Part shown: positions 55,740-64,000 of the stretch, piece after piece
Position numbering within the stretch: position 1 is the stretch's first letter
Layout of the letters: each line of letters begins with the position of its first letter
Assembly: GCF_001689125.2 (NCBI RefSeq)
Contig: NZ_CP015405.2
Coordinates: 3,203,001 to 3,267,000 of the forward strand
Length of the DNA stretch: 64,000 bases
Direction of reading: 5' to 3'
DNA from: Blautia pseudococcoides
Lineage (GTDB): Bacteria; Bacillota; Clostridia; Lachnospirales; Lachnospiraceae
Program-made: the position numbers and the translations under genes
Notes under the pieces: generated by a model
Databases searched by the model: none
The model's input: only the letters and a program-made list of their open reading frames with translations
What the model was told of the DNA's origin: nothing

Positions 55740-56714
55740 ATGAACCAGGAATTGTTAAGAGAACTGAAAAAAATAACGGCGGAAGAACAGGCACTGCTGG
55801 ACGGGAAGAAGGAAATCAACCCCTCCATTTACAATCTGGAATATTCTATGACCATTGACAACAAAAAACTTCTGGAACATGGAAAACTCCTGCAGATCCG
55901 TCCCCACACCCGCTTCGTACATTTCCCAAAACATAACCACAATTATGTAGAAATGATCTATATGTGCTCAGGCAGCACCCGTCATATCATTAACGGCGCA
56001 GAGATTCTGCTGGGCACCGGGGAGCTTCTCTTTTTAAGCCAGACTGCCACCCAGGAAATCTATCAAGCAGGGTATGACGATATCGCCGTCAATTTCATCA
56101 TACTGCCCGAGTTTTTCGGACAGCCCTTAGATATGATAGGCACAGAGGACAATATGCTGCGCACCTTCATCATTGAATGTCTGAAGACCGGCAGCCAGAA
56201 TGTAAATTACCTTCATTTTAAAGTTGCAGACATTCTGCCCATACAAAATCTGGTGGAAAATCTCATCTGGACTCTGCACAACAAACAGCCCAATAAACGC
56301 AGCTCCAATCAGGTAACCATGGGACTCCTCTTTCTGCAGCTCATGAATTACATCGACAAAGCAAAGATCGGGCAGGAAAACTATGAACAGGAACTGCTAC
56401 TCACGGTCTTCCAGTACATAGAGGAACATTACAGTGACGGGGAACTGTCAGAGCTGGCAGGGGAACTGGGTTATGACCTTTATTGGCTGAGCCGTGTCAT
56501 CAAGCGGCACACAGGGAAAAATTACAAGGACCTGCTGCAGGATAAAAGGCTGAACCAGGCTGCCTACCTGCTTCAAAATACTTCCCTGTCTGTAACAGAT
56601 ATCGGCCTGAACGTGGGATATCACAATTTCAGTTATTTCTATAAGATATTCAAAGCCCGTTTTGGTATGTCACCCCGCAGCTACCGCCTGACCAGAGAGC
56701 CGGAATCCCACTGA
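55740..56714 (+). CDS. AraC-family regulator of the rhamnose genes
   Basis: A 324-residue regulator. The N-terminal cupin domain has RFVHFPKHNHNYVEMIYMCS, IINGAEILLGTGELLFLSQT. The C-terminal helix-turn-helix pair has GELSELAGELGYDLYWLSRV, KNYKDLLQDKRLNQAAYLLQ, VTDIGLNVGYHNFSYFYKIF and FGMSPRSYRLTREPE. GACGGAGGAAGCC precedes the ATG. Its divergent position next to rhaB makes it the likely rhamnose-responsive activator (role of RhaR/RhaS), although sequence alone does not show the ligand. Confidence 0.87.
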   Translation: MNQELLRELKKITAEEQALLDGKKEINPSIYNLEYSMTIDNKKLLEHGKLLQIRPHTRFVHFPKHNHNYVEMIYMCSGSTRHIINGAEILLGTGELLFLSQTATQEIYQAGYDDIAVNFIILPEFFGQPLDMIGTEDNMLRTFIIECLKTGSQNVNYLHFKVADILPIQNLVENLIWTLHNKQPNKRSSNQVTMGLLFLQLMNYIDKAKIGQENYEQELLLTVFQYIEEHYSDGELSELAGELGYDLYWLSRVIKRHTGKNYKDLLQDKRLNQAAYLLQNTSLSVTDIGLNVGYHNFSYFYKIFKARFGMSPRSYRLTREPESH

Positions 56715-56736
56715 CCTTACGGCAGTGGTACTATCA

Positions 56737-56793
56737 AAAAAGGTGCATCCCCCGGCGTCCATTCATCCAACGCCGGTGCGGATGCACCTTTTT
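56737..56793. terminator. Bidirectional terminator between AraC and HD-GYP genes
   Basis: Outer arms AAAAAGGTGCATCC / GGATGCACCTTTTT plus an inner CCGGCGT / ACGCCGG hairpin. The T side overlaps the stop codon of the HD-GYP gene; the other side serves the AraC gene. Confidence 0.85.
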
Positions 56794-57844
56794 ATTCTTC
56801 TCTCTTATAGAACGCTTTCATCTTATCCTTTGCTCTGCTGAGTCCTTCCATCAGAAGGGGGCTGAAACAGCCGCATTCGCCGTTCCGTATCATCTCATAG
56901 GCCGTGTCATGAGGATATGCCTTTTTGTATACACGGTCACTGACCAGGGCATCATAGACATCCGCCACAGACACGACCTGCGCCTGTATAGAAATCTCAT
57001 CTCCCTTCAGCCCATCCGGATACCCGCGTCCATCCCATCGCTCATGATGATGACGGCAGATATCATACGCATATTTGTATACAGGGTTCTCATGGAACCG
57101 CGGTACACTGTCCAGAAGCTCACATCCCCGTACGGTGTGTGTCTTCATAATCTCAAATTCTTCAGCAGTAAGCCTGCCCGGCTTGTTGAGAATACCGTCA
57201 GGAATGGCAATCTTGCCTACGTCATGCATGACTGCCGCGTCTGCTATCATAGGCAGATCATTCTCCTCAATCCTGCAGGAGGGGTCCAAATCTTTAATGA
57301 CATGCAAAAGAATCATGGTCAGATCGCGGATTCTGGTAACATGCTCCCCGGATTCGCAGTCTCTGAACTCAATGGCAGTGGAGAGGGTCTCAATGATGGA
57401 ACTGTTCAGTTCCCTGATCTCCTGTGCCTGTTCCCTGAGCAGAGCGTCCTGTTCATTCACAATGTTATTAAGCCGTATCACATTGCCGATACGCCGACGG
57501 ATAAAGAAAGGAATGATAGGCTTTCCGATAATATCCACAACACCCAGTTCATATCCTCTCTTCAGAACCTCCTGAGAGTTCTCTGCTGTGATCAAAAAGA
57601 CAGGGATCTTATGCGTAAGGTTCAGTTTCTGCATTTCTTCCAGCACTTCAAACCCGTCCATAACCGGCATAACTACGTCAAGCAGTATGGCTGCAAGCCT
57701 GTCCTGCTGCTCCATGATAAACTCCATGGCCTGCTTTCCGTTCTCAGCTTCTAAAATTCTATAATCTTCCGAAAAAGTAGCGTCCAGAATGGCACGGTTC
57801 ATTTCCACATCATCTACAATCAGAATTGTCTGTCTGCTGTTCAT
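56792..57844 (-). CDS. Response regulator with HD-GYP phosphodiesterase domain
   Basis: A 350-residue two-domain protein. Residues 1-125 are a receiver with acidic pair VDDVEMNR, phospho-acceptor Asp56 in AAILLDVVMPVMDGFEVL, and Lys in IGKPIIPFFIRRRI. After a helical linker, the HD-GYP domain shows GEHVTRIRDLTMILLHVIKD, AAVMHDVGKIAIPDGILNKP (HD pair) and RHHHERWDGRGYPDGLKGDE (GYP motif), with all key residues. It probably hydrolyses cyclic-di-GMP on phosphorylation. No kinase gene is adjacent; the hybrid kinase 11 kb away is a conceivable partner but unproven. Confidence 0.93.
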   Translation of the reverse strand: MNSRQTILIVDDVEMNRAILDATFSEDYRILEAENGKQAMEFIMEQQDRLAAILLDVVMPVMDGFEVLEEMQKLNLTHKIPVFLITAENSQEVLKRGYELGVVDIIGKPIIPFFIRRRIGNVIRLNNIVNEQDALLREQAQEIRELNSSIIETLSTAIEFRDCESGEHVTRIRDLTMILLHVIKDLDPSCRIEENDLPMIADAAVMHDVGKIAIPDGILNKPGRLTAEEFEIMKTHTVRGCELLDSVPRFHENPVYKYAYDICRHHHERWDGRGYPDGLKGDEISIQAQVVSVADVYDALVSDRVYKKAYPHDTAYEMIRNGECGCFSPLLMEGLSRAKDKMKAFYKREE

Positions 57845-57956
57845 AAACGCCCCAATGCCTCCTCCCGAAAAATCCCAGAAGAACTCCCATGTCTATTGTC
57901 CATCGTGCATATATCCTTTCATACACATTTCCTTGGTAAATCCTTCACTTCTAACA

Positions 57957-57985
57957 GTTTAACTTCTCTTGCTAAAAACTGTCAA
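57957..57985 (-). promoter_or_regulatory. Putative promoter of the HD-GYP gene
   Basis: On the minus strand TTGACA (57980-57985), 17-base spacer and TTAAAC (57957-57962), about 110 bases upstream of the start codon. The -10 box is weak. Confidence 0.5.
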
Positions 57986-58047
57986 GCACTATCTCCAATA
58001 TTACAAATTTTGTAACCGCGCAAAGAGCACTGTCCTTAACCGTAGGA

Positions 58048-58917
58048 CTATCTGTATTCCCCAAGGAAAAACAGAGCTACCGTGCCCGGACCGGCATGTG
58101 CGCCTATGGTGGCGCCTATGGGGTTCATCATCACATTGGTAATACCGAATTTTTCCTCCACAAGCTTTGCCACGTACGCTGCGTCTTCCTCACAGTCACC
58201 GTGGCTGATCAGGACAATCTCATTTTTACCCCTGTAATTTCCAATCCGCTCCTCCATCATGGAAACCAGGGTTGCCAGTGATTTTTTGCGTCCTCTGACC
58301 TTTCCCACAGGTATCAGTTTCCCTTCATTGTCCACATGGAGCATTGGTTTGATATTGGCCAAGGTCCCCAGTACCGCTGTGGCTTTTGAGACACGTCCGC
58401 CCCGGTAGAGATGGTTTAAGTCATCCACGGTGAAGACATGGCAGGTGTGAAGGATGTTCTCCTTTACCCACTGCGTCACTTCCTCCATGGACCTGCCTTC
58501 CGCTTTCATCTTTGCGGCATACCATACAAGCAGGCCTTCCCCCATGGATGCGGCCAGGGTGTCAATCACCTCTATCTTTCTGTCAGGGTAGGATTCCCTT
58601 AACTCTTCCGCGGCAACGCGGCAGCTGTTATAGGTTCCGCTTAATCCGGATGAAAATGCCAGATACAGAACATCTTTGCCCTCTTTGACTACAGACTCAA
58701 AGATCTCCTCCGCTGCTGTGGGATTTACCTGTGATGTGGTGGGCATGGAGCCCGCTCTCATACGCCTGTAAAACTCTTTATCTTCTATAACATGCTCCTT
58801 GTCGTATATTTCTCCGTCCATGTTACAGGACAGGCAGAGATAATCCACCTGATGTTCCTTAAACCATGACAAGGGCATATCCACTGTATTATCTGTTATA
58901 ATTACATATTCACTCAT
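58048..58917 (-). CDS. DegV-family fatty-acid-binding protein
   Basis: A 289-residue two-domain DegV (FakB-like) protein that binds long-chain fatty acids for phosphorylation by FakA. Motifs are VIITDNTVDMPLSWFKEHQV, GSMPTTSQVNPTAAEEIFE (the TSQ head-group site), LYLAFSSGLSGTYNSCRVAA, IDTLAASMGEGLLVWYAAK, LNHLYRGGRVSKATAVLGTL (lipid-pocket RGGR) and GATIGAHAGPGTVALFFLGE. Length is normal. GGGAGACAGCGT precedes ATG. It lies 60 bases after the S41 protease and may be co-transcribed. Which lipid it binds cannot be told. Confidence 0.92.
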   Translation of the reverse strand: MSEYVIITDNTVDMPLSWFKEHQVDYLCLSCNMDGEIYDKEHVIEDKEFYRRMRAGSMPTTSQVNPTAAEEIFESVVKEGKDVLYLAFSSGLSGTYNSCRVAAEELRESYPDRKIEVIDTLAASMGEGLLVWYAAKMKAEGRSMEEVTQWVKENILHTCHVFTVDDLNHLYRGGRVSKATAVLGTLANIKPMLHVDNEGKLIPVGKVRGRKKSLATLVSMMEERIGNYRGKNEIVLISHGDCEEDAAYVAKLVEEKFGITNVMMNPIGATIGAHAGPGTVALFFLGEYR

Positions 58918-58977
58918 ACGCTGTCTCCCTCACTTTCCCATTTTTATCAGTTTACCACGGATTGACCGTCTCTTCAA

Positions 58978-60159
58978 CTACATTCCCTTTACCACTTCTA
59001 TGGCCTTCTGAAGCTGATTGTCCTGGGATTTCTCTATTGTCACCTGCTGGCGCTGGCTGTCATCCAGCTCCACTTCCACATCCGGCTCGATTCCCGTACC
59101 ATGGATGTTGCGGCCATTCGGTGTATAATACTTGGCAATGGTGAGCTTTACCGCGCTTCCGTCTGTGAGGGGAATGGGCATCTGTACAATCCCTTTTCCG
59201 TAAGTGGTAGTGCCTACCAGTTTTCCAATTCCATAATCCTGTACTGCACCGGAGAAAATTTCCGACGCACTGGCACTGTTGTCATTGACAAGCACTGTCA
59301 GAGGAATCTGCAGTTCATTTTCCCCGTCACAGGTGTATTCCTTTCTGTTCCCGTTCTTATCTTCGGTATAAACCATCAGTCCTTTTGGCAGGATCTGCTC
59401 CAGGATATCACACACAGAGATCAGCAGACCGCCCGGATTATCACGCAGGTCCACGATCAGGCGCTCCATCCCCCGGCTCTGCAAATCCTGGAATGCAGAT
59501 TCATACTGGGCAGCCGTCACCTCCGCAAATTCATAGATCTGAATATATCCGATATGGTCCTCCAGCATCTCATGCTCCACCATGGGCACTTCCACGTGTT
59601 CCAGAGGAATGTCCAGGCTCACATAGTCGCTCTCTCCCTCTCTGGCGATCTCCAGATGGACGGTCTCGCCCTCTGAACCTTTGATCAATTTAACGATCTC
59701 TGACAATTCCTTATCTGTGGTCGTCTCCCCGTTCACGGTGTAGATCACATCCCCGGGCAGAAGCCCTGCCTTGGCTCCCGGTGCTCCTTCGTAACATCTG
59801 GTGATGGTGACTATACCTGTTCTTGCCTCCTGCTGCAGCACCACGCCCACGCCCAGATATTCACCTTCTGTGCTCTCGTTGAGCTTGGCGTACTCCTCAG
59901 AGGTATAATATCCGGAATAAGGGTCACCCAGCCCTGCCACCAGTCCTTTATACAGATAGGATTCCAGTTCTTCCTCGTCAATATCCTCCAGATAATACTC
60001 ATCTATGATGTCTTCGATCACTTTTGCCTTCTTCACTGTAGAACCATTCAGCACGCCCTGCTGGCCCTGAAACCACAGAAATCCCATTACTCCGCCGCCT
60101 ATAAGGGCTGTACAGAGAACACCCAGCAGAAAACCTTTGATATATTTCTTTCTGTCCAC
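58978..60159 (-). CDS. S41-family C-terminal processing protease (CtpA-like)
   Basis: A 393-residue serine protease with a single N-terminal membrane anchor (YIKGFLLGVLCTALIGGGVM), so the catalytic part is extracellular. I use GTG 60159 (VDRKKYIKG) with AAAGGAACTGAAA; the upstream extension has no match. The order is a helical segment (LYKGLVAGLGDPYSGYYTSE), a PDZ domain (GLLPGDVIYTVNGETTTDKE), the catalytic core with RLIVDLRDNPGGLLISVCDI and VNDNSASASEIFSGAVQDYG (nucleophile Ser), and GTTTYGKGIVQMPIPLTDGS (catalytic Lys). It is next to ftsEX, so it may process proteins of the cell-wall hydrolysis machinery. Confidence 0.95.
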   Translation of the reverse strand: MDRKKYIKGFLLGVLCTALIGGGVMGFLWFQGQQGVLNGSTVKKAKVIEDIIDEYYLEDIDEEELESYLYKGLVAGLGDPYSGYYTSEEYAKLNESTEGEYLGVGVVLQQEARTGIVTITRCYEGAPGAKAGLLPGDVIYTVNGETTTDKELSEIVKLIKGSEGETVHLEIAREGESDYVSLDIPLEHVEVPMVEHEMLEDHIGYIQIYEFAEVTAAQYESAFQDLQSRGMERLIVDLRDNPGGLLISVCDILEQILPKGLMVYTEDKNGNRKEYTCDGENELQIPLTVLVNDNSASASEIFSGAVQDYGIGKLVGTTTYGKGIVQMPIPLTDGSAVKLTIAKYYTPNGRNIHGTGIEPDVEVELDDSQRQQVTIEKSQDNQLQKAIEVVKGM

Positions 60160-60284
60160 ACTTTCAGTTCCTTTCCTTATAAAATTGTCTTCACCCAAAC
60201 AAAAAGAAGACACTGCCAAACAGATCCCCCCGCATACGCGGGAGGAAACATACATTCAGCAGCATCTCTTCTGTACTTTATAAC

Positions 60285-61196
60285 TTATACCCTTAAATGT
60301 TTCCTTACGGAAATCATACTACCAATGAAACCAATGCCGATACCAAGTCCCACACCTACCGGCAGCAGGATCCGGAATACATGGGATACATCCAAAAACT
60401 GAAGGAATCCTGACAGTAAATGGAACTTTGTCATTACAAACTCTATGACTCTGTTATAGAGCACATAGAGAATTCCCATAGGGATCGCTGCCCCTACTAC
60501 GCCCAGCAGAATACCCTCGATCACGAAAGGTGCTCTTACAAAGAAGTCGGTTGCTCCGATCAGTTTCATGATCCCGATTTCTTCCTGGCGTACAGAAATA
60601 CCCATGGTGATGGTATTACTGATCAAGAAGAAGGCAACTGCCAGCAGGATAAATACAATTCCCAGGGACACATAACCGATCAGCTTATTAAATGTGGAGA
60701 GGGTCTTCTCCGCTGACTGTGACTGGCTGACGCTGCGCACACCGTCAAGAGATTCAATATACTCTACAAGCTGGCTCTGCTCCTCAACATTTTTCAGATA
60801 TACCTGATAGTTTGCTGAGTTGGCAAGAGGATTATCCTGGTTTCTGAATCCTTCTGCCAGTGCCTCGTCGCCGCCCAGATAGTCATCGCGGAACTCTTCC
60901 CAGGCCTGGTCAGCAGAGATGTATTTTACTTCCGCAACCTCATCACGGGCCTGGATCTTCTTTCCGATATTATCAATCTGTTCCTGTTTTGTTCCTTCTT
61001 CAAAATATACAACAACTGCTACGCCTTCCTCCGCTGTGTGGACGATATATCTGAAGTTCATTACCAGTGCAAGAAACAGTCCAAACAGGAATATACATGC
61101 GGACATGGTGGCGATAGAAGCAAGGGAGAATCTTAAATTTCTCCAGATGTTCTTCACACCCTGTTTTAATATGTATGCTATTGTACTAATTCTCAT
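60285..61196 (-). CDS. ftsX: Cell division protein FtsX
   Basis: Membrane partner of FtsE that controls peptidoglycan hydrolases from inside the cell. 303 residues starting at ATG 61196 (MRISTIAYILKQGVKNIWRN). Topology: one N-terminal helix (near 25-45), a large extracellular domain (KIQARDEVAEVKYISADQAW), then three helices at the C-terminus with RQEEIGIMKLIGATDFFVRA, the conserved FtsX coupling segment, and ending SVRKHLRV. Its start lies inside the last codons of ftsE (ATGAGAATTAG), so the two are translationally coupled. Confidence 0.95.
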   Translation of the reverse strand: MRISTIAYILKQGVKNIWRNLRFSLASIATMSACIFLFGLFLALVMNFRYIVHTAEEGVAVVVYFEEGTKQEQIDNIGKKIQARDEVAEVKYISADQAWEEFRDDYLGGDEALAEGFRNQDNPLANSANYQVYLKNVEEQSQLVEYIESLDGVRSVSQSQSAEKTLSTFNKLIGYVSLGIVFILLAVAFFLISNTITMGISVRQEEIGIMKLIGATDFFVRAPFVIEGILLGVVGAAIPMGILYVLYNRVIEFVMTKFHLLSGFLQFLDVSHVFRILLPVGVGLGIGIGFIGSMISVRKHLRV

Positions 61197-61872
61197 ACTG
61201 ATATCCACCTTCTTGTTCGTCGCTTACAATGACGCCTTTCTTCATGGTAATCACCCGCTTCTTGAATGCGTTTACGATTTCCCTGTTGTGTGTAACGACA
61301 AGAACGGTTGTACCGCGCTCGTTGATCTCTTCCAGCAGTTTCATGATCTCAAAAGAGTTCTTAGGGTCCAGATTACCGGTTGGCTCATCCGCCAGCAGGA
61401 TGCTTGGACGGTTCACCAGTGCCCTTGCCAGGGCAACCCTCTGCTGTTCACCGCCGGACAGCTGGTCCGGACGGGATTTGTATTTTTCAGCCAGGCCCAC
61501 TAAGGTGAGCACCTCAGGCACGCGCTTTTTAATGACACGTGTGGGGCGCTCAATGACCCGCTGTGCAAATGCTACGTTTTCATAGACATTCCTGTCACGA
61601 AGCAGACGGAAATCCTGGAACACAACACCGACTCCCCTGCGGTATTTTGCCACTTTTCGCCGTCTTAACTTATCCAGGCGCTGTCCGTTTACCGTGATGG
61701 ACCCGCTTGTGGGATCCAGTTCCTTCAGCAGCAGCTTTATCAGAGTGGATTTACCTGAACCGCTGTTGCCCACGATAAAAACAAATTCACCCTTCTCTAC
61801 GTGAAGCGACACATTGTTAAGAGCCGGCTGGCCCTTACTGTATGCTTTACTCACGCCCTTTAAATCAATCAT
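61186..61872 (-). CDS. ftsE: Cell division ATP-binding protein FtsE
   Basis: Cytosolic ABC ATPase, 228 residues from ATG 61872 (MIDLKGVSKAYSKGQPALNN), with AGGAGGATATTT upstream; the frame back to 61923 is not needed. Walker A IVGNSGSGKSTLIKLLLKEL, FQDFRLLRDRNVYENVAFA (Q-loop), LSGGEQQRVALARALVNRPS (signature), ILLADEPTGNLDPKNSFEIM (Walker B) and TTVLVVTHNREIVNAFKKR (H-loop) are all intact. Length is normal for FtsE. It forms FtsEX with the overlapping downstream gene. Confidence 0.97.
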   Translation of the reverse strand: MIDLKGVSKAYSKGQPALNNVSLHVEKGEFVFIVGNSGSGKSTLIKLLLKELDPTSGSITVNGQRLDKLRRRKVAKYRRGVGVVFQDFRLLRDRNVYENVAFAQRVIERPTRVIKKRVPEVLTLVGLAEKYKSRPDQLSGGEQQRVALARALVNRPSILLADEPTGNLDPKNSFEIMKLLEEINERGTTVLVVTHNREIVNAFKKRVITMKKGVIVSDEQEGGYQYEN

Positions 61873-61912
61873 AAATATCCTCCTGTGTTCCTGACACCCG
61901 CTTCCCCGGATA

Positions 61913-63001
61913 TCAGTAATCAAGTGTCTCCATATACTTCATATATTTTACCACCATCAGGGCTATCTTAAATGTTATGGCATCTTCAAACACACGCAGG
62001 TCAAGGCCGGTACTCTTCTGGAGCTTATCCAGACGGTATACCAGAGTATTCCTGTGTATGTACAGCTGTCTTGATGTCTCCGAGACATTCAGGCTGTTTT
62101 CAAAGAATTTGTTGATGGTGGTCAGTGTTTCCTCATCAAAGTCATCCGGTGATTTTCCATCGAAAATTTCACGGATGAACATTTTACACAGAGGAATCGG
62201 CAGCTGGTAGATCAAACGGCCGATGCCTAGGGAACTATAAGCGATCACTTCTCTGTCTCCAAAGAAAATCTTACCAACGTCCAGAGCCATGCGGGCTTCC
62301 TTGTAGGAGCGTGATACTTCCTTTAACTCCTTCACAATGGTACCGTAGGCAATGTGGGTCCTGCCGTCCTTCTCGATACCGAGAGTGGTCAGGATCATAT
62401 TCGCGATCTTGTCCACCTGCGGATAATTATCCGTGGCAGTCAGCTCTTTCACAATGATAATGCTCTTCTCATCTACAGCAGTGACAAAATCCCCGGTTTT
62501 GCCGCCCAATAGATTTTTAATATTTTCCAGGGAGCCGTAATCCTTATCCTGGTTCGTTTCCAGAATAAATACAACTCTGCGCACATCCACTTCGATATGC
62601 AGCTTTTTCGCCCGGTTATGGATATCCACTAAAAGCAGATTGTCCAAAAGCAGGTTCTTGATAAAGTTATCCTTATTGAACCGCTCTTTGTATGCGGTCA
62701 GCAGTCCCTGAATCTGGAAAACCACAAGCTTTCCAAGTGTATAGACATCGTCTCCGGCGCTATTGATAACCAGCACATACTCAAGCTGATGGTCATCGTA
62801 GATTTTAAAGAACTGATATCCTTTAATCACCTGACTGTCTGCCTGGGAATTTGCAAAAGCTAGGACTTCCTCCTGTGCACAAACATTCTCAGAAAAAGTA
62901 GATGCCATCACTTTCCCTTCCATGTCCGTGATGTAGAAGTCTGTTCTGGATATGCTTTTCAGCCCGTCCAGAGTGTTTTGTAGTACCTGGTTTGATATCA
63001 T
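61913..63001 (-). CDS. CdaR/PucR-type transcriptional regulator
   Basis: A 362-residue regulator starting at ATG 63001 (MISNQVLQNTLDGLKSISRT) after GAAGGAAAGAGA. The N-terminal part recalls the CdaR sugar-diacid sensing domain (YITDMEGKVMASTFSENVCA, GDDVYTLGKLVVFQIQGLLT). A central GGDEF-like PucR segment follows (RTHIAYGTIVKELKEVSRSY, ARMALDVGKIFFGDREVIAY). The C-terminal helix-turn-helix is classic for PucR/CdaR: NSLNVSETSRQLYIHRNTLV then YRLDKLQKSTGLDLRVFEDA. Its link with ftsEX, 40 bases downstream, may be only positional; a role in cell-envelope control would be unusual. Confidence 0.87.
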   Translation of the reverse strand: MISNQVLQNTLDGLKSISRTDFYITDMEGKVMASTFSENVCAQEEVLAFANSQADSQVIKGYQFFKIYDDHQLEYVLVINSAGDDVYTLGKLVVFQIQGLLTAYKERFNKDNFIKNLLLDNLLLVDIHNRAKKLHIEVDVRRVVFILETNQDKDYGSLENIKNLLGGKTGDFVTAVDEKSIIIVKELTATDNYPQVDKIANMILTTLGIEKDGRTHIAYGTIVKELKEVSRSYKEARMALDVGKIFFGDREVIAYSSLGIGRLIYQLPIPLCKMFIREIFDGKSPDDFDEETLTTINKFFENSLNVSETSRQLYIHRNTLVYRLDKLQKSTGLDLRVFEDAITFKIALMVVKYMKYMETLDY

Positions 63002-63226
63002 TCTCTTTCCTTCTTTCATTATATAGTGTTCTTCTCTGTTTCCATCCCATAAAAACAAAAAACCCTACACTATATACTAATACATAATCGAAAAAAAATA
63101 AAGAGAAAATGTTAAATATTACATCTTTTTTTCAAAATGTAACATTTTGTTCACATTTCCCCTTTTCTTTTCACAACTCTGTTTACGCCCAAAGCCTCCT
63201 GTGGAAGCGGCTGGGGGAATGATAAC

Positions 63227-64000
63227 TCACATGTCTTCCCCGCTGTGGAATCCTTCCCCGATCACCTCACGGGCATCGGTCACGATAACAAATGCTTTGG
63301 GGTCTGTCCTGGTCACCAGCTCTTTTAAGCGCACGATCTGCTTCTTCCCCACCACGCAGAAGAGCATGGTTTTCTCCTCACCGGAATACATGCCTCTGGC
63401 AGATATACCGGTCAGGCCCCTTTCCAGTTCCTCCATCAGGCTTTTAGCCATCTCATCGTGCAGGTCAGTGATGATAAATGCGATCTTGGCGAATTTCATA
63501 CCTTCCAGGAAGCCGTCAGTCACTTTCGTGGTGACAAAAATAGCGATCACTGCGTAGAGTGCCCTCTGCAGCCCAAAGATAAACACGCCCAGTATGACGA
63601 TAGCCCCATCCACCACCTGGAGGATCTGGGCAATGGAATAATGGCGCATCTTGTGCTGTATCAGTGCAGATACCATATCTGTTCCGCCTGTGGTACCCTG
63701 TCCCAGGAAAATAAAACCGATTCCCACACCCATGATCACACCGCCGAACAAGGCTGCCAGCAGCATATCATGGGGTATGATGGGAAGTTCCGGTATCAAA
63801 AAAAGCCAGAGGGACAGAGCCAGGGCGCCGAAAATAGACTTTTTTGTAAATCCCCATCCCTTGATGCTCACCCCAAGGAAAAACAGGGGGACATTCAGTA
63901 CCGCATTGGTGAGCCACAGGGGGATTCCGCCGGGCATCAGATTCTCAGTCAAAGATTTGATAATGATGGCCAAACCGGAAAAGCCCCCGGTCACCATCTG
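63227..64000 (-). CDS. YitT-family membrane protein (N-terminus outside window)
   Basis: Visible 257 residues of a YitT/DUF161-DUF2179 protein. The reading enters from the right edge with MVTGGFSGLAIIIKSLTENL and five further hydrophobic segments, including VIMGVGIGFIFLGQGTTGGT with the family GTTGGTD motif. It ends in the cytosolic DUF2179 domain (IAFIITDLHDEMAKSLMEEL, RGLTGISARGMYSGEEKTML, KAFVIVTDAREVIGEGF). Function is not established. The gap to the CdaR-type gene is AT-rich and holds AAAATGTTA / TAACATTTT arms near 63111-63153. Confidence 0.92.
   Translation of the reverse strand, partial: QMVTGGFSGLAIIIKSLTENLMPGGIPLWLTNAVLNVPLFFLGVSIKGWGFTKKSIFGALALSLWLFLIPELPIIPHDMLLAALFGGVIMGVGIGFIFLGQGTTGGTDMVSALIQHKMRHYSIAQILQVVDGAIVILGVFIFGLQRALYAVIAIFVTTKVTDGFLEGMKFAKIAFIITDLHDEMAKSLMEELERGLTGISARGMYSGEEKTMLFCVVGKKQIVRLKELVTRTDPKAFVIVTDAREVIGEGFHSGEDM

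Overview
The window looks like chromosome from an anaerobic, low-to-moderate GC Firmicute of the class Clostridia, most likely a gut Lachnospiraceae (Blautia-like). Supporting signs are the hrcA-grpE-dnaK-dnaJ heat-shock operon under a perfect CIRCE element, the oxygen-sensitive 2-oxoacid:ferredoxin oxidoreductase beside a superoxide reductase, several GPH-type sugar symporters, strong GGAGG ribosome-binding sites, and FtsEX next to an S41 protease. This is a judgement from gene content; no 16S gene is present. No rRNA, tRNA or CRISPR array was found. Almost all intact genes lie on the minus strand.

Layout. 1-3.5 kb: prmA-rsmE-cysteine desulfurase and an AEC transporter. 3.85-9.8 kb: an APC permease, an Fe-S flavin (old-yellow-enzyme type) reductase and two overlapping paralogous GntR regulators. 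9.9-11.7 kb (+): two ABC half-transporters, each with its middle deleted, and an intact MarR regulator with a palindromic operator over the promoter. 11.7-16.9 kb: the heat-shock operon. 17-21.2 kb: a small hypothetical gene, an NhaC-type antiporter and uvrB.

21.2-32 kb is a decayed accessory island. It holds a group II intron/integrase scar, a GH2-glycosidase utilisation locus (AraC, GPH symporter, GH2) ruined by frameshifts and deletions, a TetR fragment, a sigma-factor/DUF4367 deletion scar with a secreted protein and a hypothetical gene, two intact tandem XRE regulators, and two opposed GPH symporter fragments around a third XRE regulator.

32-41.3 kb: a DUF975-CmpB membrane protein, a Ca2+/Na+ antiporter, a 2-oxoacid:ferredoxin oxidoreductase encoded as two fused chains (alpha-beta and gamma-delta), a divergent superoxide reductase, and two acyltransferase-type genes. 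41.5-51.8 kb: a polyol/sugar catabolic cluster: AraC regulator, IolE/IolI-like TIM barrel, Gfo/Idh/MocA dehydrogenase, IolH-like protein and GPH symporter, followed by a two-gene unit of a large hybrid histidine kinase and a second Gfo/Idh/MocA enzyme. 52-56.7 kb: the L-rhamnose operon rhaB-rhaA-rhaD with a divergent AraC activator. 56.8-64 kb: an HD-GYP response regulator, DegV, an S41 protease, FtsX, FtsE, a CdaR/PucR-type regulator and a partial YitT membrane protein.

The most unusual points are the two-chain oxidoreductase, the inositol-like cluster without iolB/C/D, the tandem GntR pair with the flavoenzyme, and the concentration of internal deletions in otherwise recognisable genes.
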